DNA from: JAEHDI01 sp035455185
GTDB taxonomy: Bacteria > Acidobacteriota > Terriglobia > Bryobacterales > Bryobacteraceae
Length of the DNA: 5,744 bases
Reading direction: 5' to 3'
Assembly: GCA_035455185.1 (NCBI GenBank)
Contig: DATIFQ010000180.1
Coordinates: forward strand, 1 to 5,744
Positions 1 to 5,696 of this stretch are shown one piece after another. Both the position numbers and the translations under genes were made by a program. Position 1 is the first letter of the stretch. The number at the start of each line of letters is the position of its first letter. The notes below the pieces were generated by a model. It made no database searches, was not told the DNA's origin, and saw nothing but the letters and a program-made list of their open reading frames with translations.

Positions 1-1291
1 GGTCCGAGTGGCGGCGACAGGCGGCGAAGTAGTTTTCGAGCTCCTTCAGGCGCAATGGTCCGGCGTCCTGAGGGTGCCCGTCGCCGTGGAAGTCGTGGAT
101 ATGCGCGATGTCGGCACCGAGCGCACGGATGGCCGGAATCCACGGCGCCTGCACGTCCAGGCTCTTGGCCTGCATGAGTTCCTCGGCGAAGGCGGTGTGG
201 AAGTGCGTGACCATCGTCTTGCAGCCGGGCAGGGGCTTGTAGCGGTCGCCGCGGGTGTAGGAGAGCACGAAATCCCGCGTCTGCTCCGCATCGCCCGCGC
301 CGAGGTAGAAATAAACGGGCATGCGCTGCCATGTGCCCGGAGGAGCGTTGTAGAGGGCAAAAACGCGCTCGACCCAGACGGGGTTGTAACCCTCATGGCT
401 GTCCCCGTGCCGAACACCGAGAGAGAAGGACGAGTCGCCGTCCTTCCGGTACCAGACGAAGCCGAGATTGATCTCGAGCTGTCGCGCAAAGAAGAACTGG
501 TGTGGAGGCGGAAAAACGGCGATGCTGCCGGCGGGACCTTCCGCGACGGCCACGCGGTTCCGCGCCCTGAGTGGCACGGGGCCTTCGTTTGCTGCACCGC
601 CGAAAGCGTATGACTGCTCGTTGCCGCCTACATCGCGCCAGACCACACGGGAAAGCTGCGAGGTCTGGAACCCCTTGAGACCGCCGGCGTACTTGTAAGC
701 CAGTGATGGCTCCTCCGTCTTCGCGATCGCCTCCTGCCGGAGAAGATTCGAGCCGCGGTAGACGGTGTACCGAAGGCTGCCTCCGAAAACGCCCATGGAG
801 AGCCCCGGGAACGTGACTTCGATCCGGCTCCCCTCGGTACGGACCGCACAGCTTGTCGACTGGAACGCCGCAGTGAACGATCGGATCTCCTCGGGCCTGC
901 GCGGCAGGTTCGGCTGGTCGCCCGTGCCGGGGATGCTGAGTGGCGCATCCCAGTAGACCCACCAGCGAAGCTCCTCCGGCAAGCCGTGACCGGTCCGGCG
1001 CAGGCCCGTGACGACGGAGTACTCCGGCGAGAGGTCTTTGCCGAGAACACTCCACTCGCCACCCCTTTTTCGGATGGTCAACTCGCGGATTACCGGCTTC
1101 GAGGCCTCAAGGCCGAAGCGGGCGCGGAGGGTGTCGCCACGTTCACCATCCCAAGTGACGAGCAACGAGCCTGCTGAGACTTCCGCTTGCAGTCCGGGCT
1201 GTGCGCGGTAACCGCTGAAATCACAAGACAAGGGTGCGGCAATTGCGGAAAAGGCGAGTATGAAGAAAACAGCAACCCGAGCGACCGTCAT
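1..1291 (-). CDS. Large secreted protein with possible PHP-like metal-binding C-terminal part (partial, 3' end outside window)
   Basis: An uninterrupted frame of 430 codons runs from an ATG (complement of 1289-1291) to the left edge with no stop, so the C-terminus lies outside the window. Residues 1-18 form a Sec signal peptide: basic n-region with R5, hydrophobic core VAVFFILAF, cleavage probably after the AIA at 16-18. C23 is not in a lipobox. Residues about 23-355 look beta-rich and have no motif I recognise. Residues 360-430 are His-rich: an HxH pair (H363, H365) followed by HIHDFHGDGH at 397-406 and a charged helix. HxH followed by a D/H cluster resembles the start of PHP (polymerase and histidinol phosphatase) metallohydrolases; that is inference from a fragment. 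The start has no Shine-Dalgarno sequence but a TACAAT box six bases upstream. The gene is divergent from the enolase-family gene. The reading frame is secure; the function is not. Confidence 0.85.
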   Translation of the reverse strand, partial: MTVARVAVFFILAFSAIAAPLSCDFSGYRAQPGLQAEVSAGSLLVTWDGERGDTLRARFGLEASKPVIRELTIRKRGGEWSVLGKDLSPEYSVVTGLRRTGHGLPEELRWWVYWDAPLSIPGTGDQPNLPRRPEEIRSFTAAFQSTSCAVRTEGSRIEVTFPGLSMGVFGGSLRYTVYRGSNLLRQEAIAKTEEPSLAYKYAGGLKGFQTSQLSRVVWRDVGGNEQSYAFGGAANEGPVPLRARNRVAVAEGPAGSIAVFPPPHQFFFARQLEINLGFVWYRKDGDSSFSLGVRHGDSHEGYNPVWVERVFALYNAPPGTWQRMPVYFYLGAGDAEQTRDFVLSYTRGDRYKPLPGCKTMVTHFHTAFAEELMQAKSLDVQAPWIPAIRALGADIAHIHDFHGDGHPQDAGPLRLKELENYFAACRRHSD

Positions 1292-1297
1292 GGGCGA

Positions 1298-1303
1298 ATT
1301 GTA
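1298..1303 (-). promoter_or_regulatory. -10 box TACAAT for the left-edge gene, probably leaderless
   Basis: On the minus strand TACAAT (5 of 6 matches to TATAAT) ends six bases before the ATG of the secreted protein. With normal -10 to start-site spacing, transcription would begin at or within a base or so of the ATG, giving a leaderless mRNA. That agrees with the lack of a Shine-Dalgarno sequence. No convincing -35 box is found 16-18 bases upstream. The box is preceded by CGT, as also before 5673; the box at 3774 is preceded by CGC. Confidence 0.45.
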
Positions 1304-1327
1304 ACGGAAAAACCCGTGGCGATCTCG

Positions 1328-1356
1328 TTGCGGGCGGAGGCTGGGTTGGATATGCT
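1328..1356 (+). promoter_or_regulatory. Candidate sigma-70 promoter for the enolase/DapA-like operon
   Basis: TTGCGG at 1328-1333, a 17-base spacer, and TATGCT at 1351-1356. The -35 keeps TTG and the -10 keeps four of six consensus bases. Transcription would start near 1363, leaving a short leader of about 18 bases that just contains the Shine-Dalgarno sequence. The match is moderate and based on consensus only. Confidence 0.4.
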
Positions 1357-1365
1357 GCTTGAGCC

Positions 1366-1372
1366 AAAGGAG
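1366..1372 (+). promoter_or_regulatory. Ribosome binding site of the enolase-family gene
   Basis: AAAGGAG ends eight bases before the ATG at 1381. This fixes the start at 1381 and leaves the twin-arginine motif complete at residues 10-15. Confidence 0.75.
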
Positions 1373-1380
1373 CACCGATC

Positions 1381-2763
1381 ATGTTCGATGTCACGAAAGC
1401 AGGGCTGACACGAAGGAAGCTGCTGCAAAGCGGGGCGGGGATGTCAGCCTTCGCATCCGCACTGAAGCTCATGGATGGTTCGCAGGGTGCCCAGCCGAAA
1501 GCAGCTCCGCCCGTGAACAAGAACTCGGCGCCGAGCGACCTGAAGATCACCGACATGCGGGCGTGTACGGTCGCCGCCAATTACGACTATCCGATCATCC
1601 GCATCGACACCAACCAGGGGGTGTATGGCTTGGGCGAGGTGTTCGCCGCGGGCGTGCGCGGTAGCGCGTTAATGCTTAAGGCTCACCTTGTCGGTAAGAA
1701 TCCGCTTCAGATCAGCTCGATTCTGAGGGGTATTCGCAACTCGGCCGGCCAGAACTTCTGGAACACCGGCTATGGAGCAATCGACCTCGCGCTCCACGAC
1801 ATCGCGGGCAAGGTCTACGGCGTGCCGGTCTGGAGGCTGCTTGGAGAGAAGCTGCGGGACAAGGTTATCATCTATTGCGACACGACCGGCCACAAGGATG
1901 CGCAGGTTTACGCGAAGCGAGTCGCACTGCGCAAAGCCGCGGGGTTCAAGTTTTTCAAGATGGACCTTTACACAAGCCTGGTGAAGGGCCGCCCGGGCGC
2001 AGTCAACACCAGGGGCGTCGCGACCGAGAAGGGACTCGGCTACTTGTGCGAGCTTCTTGCCGCGGGCCGAGAAGTGATTGGATGGGAGACCCCGCTCGCG
2101 GCGGACCATTTCGGGCCCCTGAACGTTGACGATGCGATTCGCTACAGTCGCGCCTTCGAACCGTACACGCTGGCGTGGGCCGAGGACCTGATCCCGGAGT
2201 GCTGGCTGAACTGGCGCGGCTTCAAGGCGATCAAAGAAGCGACCACCACCCCGGTGCTTACCGGCGAACAGGGCTTCGGGCTTGCCGAGTGCTTCCGCAA
2301 CCTGATCGACAACTACGCAGTGGATCTGATCCACCCGGATTACGTCGGATCGGGCGGACTGCTCGAGATCAAGAGGATTGCAGATTATGCGGCGGCGCAC
2401 GGCATTCCAACGGTGATCCACCAACCTGGTTCTCCCGTCGGGCAGATTGCGATGACACATCTGGCGGCGGTGCTCACCAATTTCGTCGCGTGCGAGCACC
2501 ACGCGGCTGACATGCCGTGGTGGAACGATCTCGTAACGGGATTGCCGAAGCCAATGATCAAGGACGGTTACGTGGAAGTGCCAGACAAGCCGGGACTGGG
2601 CGTGGAATTGAACGATGAGGTGGTCAAGAAACACCTCCGGGAGCCGGATTACTTCGGACCGACGCCACAGTTCGACGAAATGATTACGTCCGGGTGGCGG
2701 CGGACGGGCCCGTGGCCGCATTATGACGAGGAAGGGAAGTGGTGCAACTGCGTGACGTATTGA
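1381..2763 (+). CDS. Tat-exported enolase-superfamily protein (mandelate racemase/galactonate dehydratase-like)
   Basis: A 460-residue member of the mandelate racemase/muconate lactonizing enzyme family, whose members abstract a proton alpha to a carboxylate with Mg2+; sugar-acid dehydration is the commonest outcome. The N-terminus carries a twin-arginine signal (TRRKLL, 10-15) and a short hydrophobic stretch, then a Pro/Ala/Asn-rich linker to about residue 52. The capping domain covers about 53-160 and the TIM barrel follows. Predicted Mg2+ ligands are D242 (in DHFG), E268 (in AEDLIP) and E296 (in TGEQGFG). D320 (in the D-x4-GG motif), H347 and E372 match the His-Asp dyad and conserved Glu of the family. 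The usual KxK is replaced by K193-M-D195, and the residue aligned with the general-acid His of E. coli galactonate dehydratase is F244, with H243 beside it. The C-terminal tail ends in WCNCVTY. It is first in an operon with the DapA-like gene. Family is sure; substrate is unknown. Confidence 0.93.
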   Translation: MFDVTKAGLTRRKLLQSGAGMSAFASALKLMDGSQGAQPKAAPPVNKNSAPSDLKITDMRACTVAANYDYPIIRIDTNQGVYGLGEVFAAGVRGSALMLKAHLVGKNPLQISSILRGIRNSAGQNFWNTGYGAIDLALHDIAGKVYGVPVWRLLGEKLRDKVIIYCDTTGHKDAQVYAKRVALRKAAGFKFFKMDLYTSLVKGRPGAVNTRGVATEKGLGYLCELLAAGREVIGWETPLAADHFGPLNVDDAIRYSRAFEPYTLAWAEDLIPECWLNWRGFKAIKEATTTPVLTGEQGFGLAECFRNLIDNYAVDLIHPDYVGSGGLLEIKRIADYAAAHGIPTVIHQPGSPVGQIAMTHLAAVLTNFVACEHHAADMPWWNDLVTGLPKPMIKDGYVEVPDKPGLGVELNDEVVKKHLREPDYFGPTPQFDEMITSGWRRTGPWPHYDEEGKWCNCVTY

Positions 2764-2764
2764 A

Positions 2765-2771
2765 GGGGAGG
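2765..2771 (+). promoter_or_regulatory. Ribosome binding site of the DapA-like gene
   Basis: GGGGAGG directly after the upstream TGA, five bases before the ATG at 2777. It lies inside the 13-base intergenic gap, so the two genes are very probably translated from one mRNA. Confidence 0.7.
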
Positions 2772-2776
2772 CCGGC

Positions 2777-3739
2777 ATGAAGACCACAAGGCGTGAATTT
2801 CTGGTGGCGCTCGGCGTGGGCGCGGCCGTTAGGCTGTATGGCGTTGGCGGGAAGCCCATTCGGGGGGTGTTTCCGATCATGGCGACGCCATTCACGGAAT
2901 CGAAAGCCGTGGATTTCGAAGATCTCGAGCATGAGGTGGACTTTCTCGACCGTTGCGGTGTCCATGGCATGGTCTGGCCCCAGCTCGCCAGCGAATATTG
3001 GCTGTTGACCAAAGAGGAGCGGTTCCGCGGGATGGAGTTGCTGGCAAAGGCGATACGCGGGCGGAGGCCGGCGCTGATCCTCGGCGTGCAGGGACCGGAC
3101 ACGGAGGCGATGCTCGAGTACGCGCGTCACGCGGAGAAACTCGAGCCGGACGGCATGATCGCCATCCCTCCGGCACAGGCGAAGACGCTCGACGACTTCC
3201 TCAACTACTACCGGGCGCTTGGGAAAGTGACGAAACGCCCGGTGTTCGTGCAGACGAGCGGCGGAGCGCAAGGGATCGAGCCGAAGGTGGAGTCGCTGGT
3301 CGAGCTGGCGCGGGAGTTTCCCAACGTTGCGTACGTGAAAGAGGAGTACTCGCCAATTATCGATCGGATGATCGCGCTGGCAAGACAGCGCCCACCGATC
3401 CGTGGCGTCTTCAGCGGCGCGCACGGCAAGGGCTGGACTTACGAGATGCGCCTGGGCTGCGACGGCACGTGCCCGGGCTCGCCGCTGGCGGACATCTACG
3501 TGAGGATCTGGGACCTTTATCAGGGCGGCGAGAAAGACAAAGCGCTCGACGTCTTCAGCAAGCTGCTGCTGGTGATCAATATCGAGCAACAGATTCCGGG
3601 CACGCTGGAATACGTGATGAAGCGGCGCGGTGTATTCAAGACAGCAGTTTCACGACGGCATGAGGTAAAGCTCACGCCGGAAGCTGTAGCGGAGATCGAG
3701 TACAACCTCGCGCCGCTCAAACCCTGGATGCGGGCTTAG
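2777..3739 (+). CDS. Tat-signal DHDPS/NAL (DapA-like) family lyase lacking the canonical tyrosine
   Basis: A 320-residue protein of the dihydrodipicolinate synthase/N-acetylneuraminate lyase family: class I TIM-barrel aldolases and dehydratases acting through a lysine Schiff base on pyruvate-like or keto-acid substrates. Residues 4-9 (TRREFL) are a clear twin-arginine motif, but the hydrophobic core after it is short and broken by R19, so export or membrane tethering is likely but not certain. The family start motif is visible as GVFPIMATPF (30-39). K188 in YVKEE is the expected Schiff-base lysine, and GCDGTCPG (227-234) is the conserved glycine-rich segment. The GTTGE substrate-carboxylate motif reads QLASE (69-73), and the catalytic tyrosine position (PYY in DapA) reads PPA (131-133). 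It is therefore unlikely to be a true DapA and is not given that symbol. Position after an enolase-family dehydratase suggests cleavage or dehydration of a 2-keto-3-deoxy acid (inference). Confidence 0.9.
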   Translation: MKTTRREFLVALGVGAAVRLYGVGGKPIRGVFPIMATPFTESKAVDFEDLEHEVDFLDRCGVHGMVWPQLASEYWLLTKEERFRGMELLAKAIRGRRPALILGVQGPDTEAMLEYARHAEKLEPDGMIAIPPAQAKTLDDFLNYYRALGKVTKRPVFVQTSGGAQGIEPKVESLVELAREFPNVAYVKEEYSPIIDRMIALARQRPPIRGVFSGAHGKGWTYEMRLGCDGTCPGSPLADIYVRIWDLYQGGEKDKALDVFSKLLLVINIEQQIPGTLEYVMKRRGVFKTAVSRRHEVKLTPEAVAEIEYNLAPLKPWMRA

Positions 3740-3742
3740 CGG

Positions 3743-3760
3743 CGCGTCAGCGCCGACGCG
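3743..3760 (+). repeat. Small GC-rich inverted repeat between genes
   Basis: CGCGTC, six-base loop, GACGCG: a perfect six-base stem starting four bases after the stop of the DapA-like gene. No T-run follows, so it is not a typical intrinsic terminator. It could be a weak terminator, an mRNA 3'-end stabiliser or chance in GC-rich DNA. Confidence 0.3.
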
Positions 3761-3773
3761 GCCGGGGCTTCGC

Positions 3774-3779
3774 TATTAT
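3774..3779 (+). promoter_or_regulatory. -10 box TATTAT close to the start of the ester hydrolase gene
   Basis: TATTAT (5 of 6 matches to TATAAT) ends nine bases before the ATG at 3789. There is no Shine-Dalgarno sequence in front of that ATG or of the in-frame GTG at 3780. A transcript starting 6-8 bases after the box would be leaderless or nearly so. No -35 match is seen at 16-18 bases. If real, the hydrolase can be expressed apart from the upstream operon. Confidence 0.4.
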
Positions 3780-3788
3780 GTGGAATCT

Positions 3789-5651
3789 ATGCGCGTATGG
3801 AGACGTGTGTTCGTACTGCTGGCGGTTGTCGCCGCCGCGGGGTTCTGTCAGGGGCTCGAGTATATCCGTGAACACTACACGAAGTACGAGTTCCGGATCG
3901 CGATGCGGGACGGAAAACGGCTGTTTACGGCTGTATTCGCACCGAAGGATACGTCCCAGCAGTATCCGATCCTGTTGCTTCGAACGCCATACGGCGTGGG
4001 ACCGTACGGCGCGGACAACTACAAGAACTCTCTGGGTCCGTCGGAGAAGTTCGCCCGTGAAGGCTACATCGTGGCGTATCAGGACGTGCGCGGCAAACAC
4101 GAGTCCGAGGGTGAGTTTGTCAACGTGCGGCCTCACATTCCGAACAAGCGCGGTCCACAGGACGTGGACGAGAGTTCCGATACGTTCGACACGGTTGACT
4201 GGCTGGTCAAGAACGTGCCCAACAACAACGGGCGTGTGGGAATCTGGGGCATCTCGTATCCCGGGTTCTACGCCGCGATGGGCGCCATCGACGCACACCC
4301 CGCCCTGAAGGCCGCATCGCCGCAGGCTCCGGTGACGGACTGGTTTATTGGCGACGACTTCCGGCACAATGGCGCCCTGTTTCTCTCTCACGCGTTCGCG
4401 TTCTTTGCCCGCTTCGGCCGCCCGAGGCCCGAGAAAGCGACGATTCCGGAGACTCCGTTTGAGCCCGGCACACCCGACGGCTACCAATTCTTCCTTGAGA
4501 TGGGCCCGCTTTTCAACGCCGACGAGAGGCACTTCAAGGGCCGGATCGCATTCTGGCAGGAACTCCTTGGCCACGACACGTACGACGAGTACTGGAAGGC
4601 GCGGAGCATGCAGGCTCACCTCAAGAACATCAAGCCGGCGGTGCTTACCGTCGGAGGGTGGTTCGACGCTGAGGACGTCTGGGGTCCCCTCAATGTGTAC
4701 AAAGCCATCGAGCAGTCCACGCCACGCGCCGTCAACATGCTGGTGATGGGTCCTTGGACGCACGGACAGTGGTCCTCGGGGACAAAAGACAAAGTGGGGG
4801 ACATCGAGTTCCACACGAAGTCGGAAGCGTTTTTCCGCGACAACATCGAGTTCCGCTTCTTTGAGCGCTATCTGAAGGACAAGGGGGAGGGGTCGCTGCC
4901 GGAGGCGTACGTCTTCGAGACGGGACGCAACCAGTGGCGACGGCAGGACACATGGCCCCCGAAAGCGGCAATTTCGAAGACGCTCTACCTCCGGGAGGCC
5001 GGCCGTCTGGCCGGTGATGCGCCGCGGGAAACCGGCGCAGGCGTGTTCGACGAATACATCAGCGACCCGGCAAAGCCGGTGCCGGTGTCCGGCCGGATCC
5101 AGTTCGGAATGCCGGGCGACTATATGACACACGATCAGCGTTTCGCCTCGCGCCGGACCGATGTGCTCGTCTACCAGACCGAGCCGCTGGAAACCGACCT
5201 GACACTTGCCGGACCGGTGACCGCCAGCCTTCACGTCTCAACCACCGGTACCGATTCGGACTTTGTCGTGAAGCTGATTGACGTCTACCCGGCGGACTTT
5301 CCGGATCCGGATCCGAATCCGCGGGGCGTCCGCATGGGCGGCTATGAGCAACTTGTGCGCGGGGAACCGTTTCGCGGAAAGTTCCGCAATAGCTTTGAGA
5401 AACCCGAGCCGTTCCAGCCGGGCAAGCCGGTGAAGGTGGAATTCGTGATGCCGGACGTCTACCACACCTTCCGCAGCGGCCACCGGATGATGCTGCACGT
5501 GCAAAGCTCGTGGTTCCCGCTGGTGGACCGCAATCCGCAGAAGTTCATGCAGATCCATCTGGCGAAAGAGGCGGACTTCCAGAAGGCGACCCAGCGGGTC
5601 TACCGGTCGCGGGACTTGCCGTCGCTTGTTAAAATCATGACGCTTCCGTAG
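3789..5651 (+). CDS. Secreted CocE/NonD hydrolase, alpha-amino acid ester hydrolase type
   Basis: A 620-residue serine hydrolase of the CocE/NonD (S15-related) family, close to the length of characterised alpha-amino acid ester hydrolases, which hydrolyse or acyl-transfer esters and amides of alpha-amino acids. The signal peptide is n-region MRVWRR, core VFVLLAVVAAAGF, cleavage near residues 18-22; F19 before C20 argues against a lipoprotein. The alpha/beta-hydrolase domain carries the nucleophile S156 in GISYPG, acid D293 in GWFDAED and H325 in GPWTHG. D190, E295 and D296 sit at the same offsets from the triad as the carboxylate cluster (Asp208, Glu309, Asp310 in the Xanthomonas citri enzyme) that binds the substrate's alpha-amino group. 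A jelly-roll domain follows from about residue 400, with the conserved DFVVKLIDVYP segment (491-501). ATG 3789 is chosen over GTG 3780 because it gives a cleaner signal peptide and fits the -10 box; GTG would add three residues. The natural substrate is unknown. Confidence 0.92.
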   Translation: MRVWRRVFVLLAVVAAAGFCQGLEYIREHYTKYEFRIAMRDGKRLFTAVFAPKDTSQQYPILLLRTPYGVGPYGADNYKNSLGPSEKFAREGYIVAYQDVRGKHESEGEFVNVRPHIPNKRGPQDVDESSDTFDTVDWLVKNVPNNNGRVGIWGISYPGFYAAMGAIDAHPALKAASPQAPVTDWFIGDDFRHNGALFLSHAFAFFARFGRPRPEKATIPETPFEPGTPDGYQFFLEMGPLFNADERHFKGRIAFWQELLGHDTYDEYWKARSMQAHLKNIKPAVLTVGGWFDAEDVWGPLNVYKAIEQSTPRAVNMLVMGPWTHGQWSSGTKDKVGDIEFHTKSEAFFRDNIEFRFFERYLKDKGEGSLPEAYVFETGRNQWRRQDTWPPKAAISKTLYLREAGRLAGDAPRETGAGVFDEYISDPAKPVPVSGRIQFGMPGDYMTHDQRFASRRTDVLVYQTEPLETDLTLAGPVTASLHVSTTGTDSDFVVKLIDVYPADFPDPDPNPRGVRMGGYEQLVRGEPFRGKFRNSFEKPEPFQPGKPVKVEFVMPDVYHTFRSGHRMMLHVQSSWFPLVDRNPQKFMQIHLAKEADFQKATQRVYRSRDLPSLVKIMTLP

Positions 5652-5672
5652 GTACTGACAGCTCGGTGGCGT

Positions 5673-5678
5673 TATGAT
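5673..5678 (+). promoter_or_regulatory. Candidate -10 box TATGAT for the right-edge gene
   Basis: TATGAT preceded by CGT, in the 45-base gap after the hydrolase stop. A -35-like CTGACA (5655-5660) is only 12 bases upstream, too close for normal spacing. Read-through from the hydrolase gene is equally possible. Confidence 0.3.
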
Positions 5679-5684
5679 GACCCC

Positions 5685-5691
5685 AAGGAGG
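5685..5691 (+). promoter_or_regulatory. Ribosome binding site fixing a TTG start
   Basis: AAGGAGG, a near-perfect Shine-Dalgarno sequence, ends five bases before TTG at 5697. It is the strongest such site in the window and is the main evidence for the TTG start. It is flanked by CCCC (5681-5684) and GGGG (5690-5693), which could pair weakly and hide part of the site. Confidence 0.7.
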
Positions 5692-5696
5692 GGACC

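Larger units (their letters stand above)
1292..1380. promoter_or_regulatory. Divergent intergenic promoter region
   Basis: This 89-base gap separates two genes read away from each other, so it must hold both promoters. Candidate boxes for each direction are listed separately. I see no long palindrome that would mark a regulator binding site; the only inverted pair near the minus-strand box is ACGG-N6-CCGT (about 1304-1317), which is too short to call an operator. Confidence 0.6.

Noticed and set aside
8..613. Plus-strand open frame of 201 codons
   Set aside because: Opposite strand of the 430-codon left-edge gene, which has a signal peptide and a coherent protein over its whole length. The plus-strand product has no domain I recognise.
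393..1055. Minus-strand frames at 393-1055, 628-1062 and 46-597
   Set aside because: Same strand but different frames from the left-edge gene. The products are Arg/Ser/Pro-rich, as expected for out-of-frame reading of GC-rich coding DNA.
1669..3102. Antisense open frame of 477 codons on the minus strand
   Set aside because: It lies opposite the enolase-family gene and the 5' part of the DapA-like gene, both with intact active-site motifs. Its Arg/His-rich product has no recognisable domain, as is typical of antisense frames in GC-rich genes.
2777..3739. Calling the DapA-like gene dapA
   Set aside because: The Tat signal, the missing tyrosine and the altered GTTGE motif argue against a lysine-biosynthesis role.
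3780..3788. GTG at 3780 as the start of the hydrolase
   Set aside because: In frame, but no Shine-Dalgarno sequence, directly abutting the TATTAT box, and it adds an acidic residue before the signal peptide. ATG 3789 is more natural, though GTG cannot be excluded.
3747..5234. Antisense open frame of 495 codons on the minus strand
   Set aside because: Antisense to the ester hydrolase, whose catalytic residues are all in place. The product has no signal peptide, motif or ribosome binding site.
5303..5322. Short tandem GATCCG-like repeats
   Set aside because: They encode the PDPDPNP loop after the conserved DFVVKLIDVYP segment of the CocE C-terminal domain, so codon use in a repeated peptide explains them.
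5630..5635. TAAAAT as a promoter for the right-edge gene
   Set aside because: It lies inside the hydrolase coding end, and the only -35-like match (TTGCCG at 5616) is eight bases away. The box at 5673 is nearer the gene.
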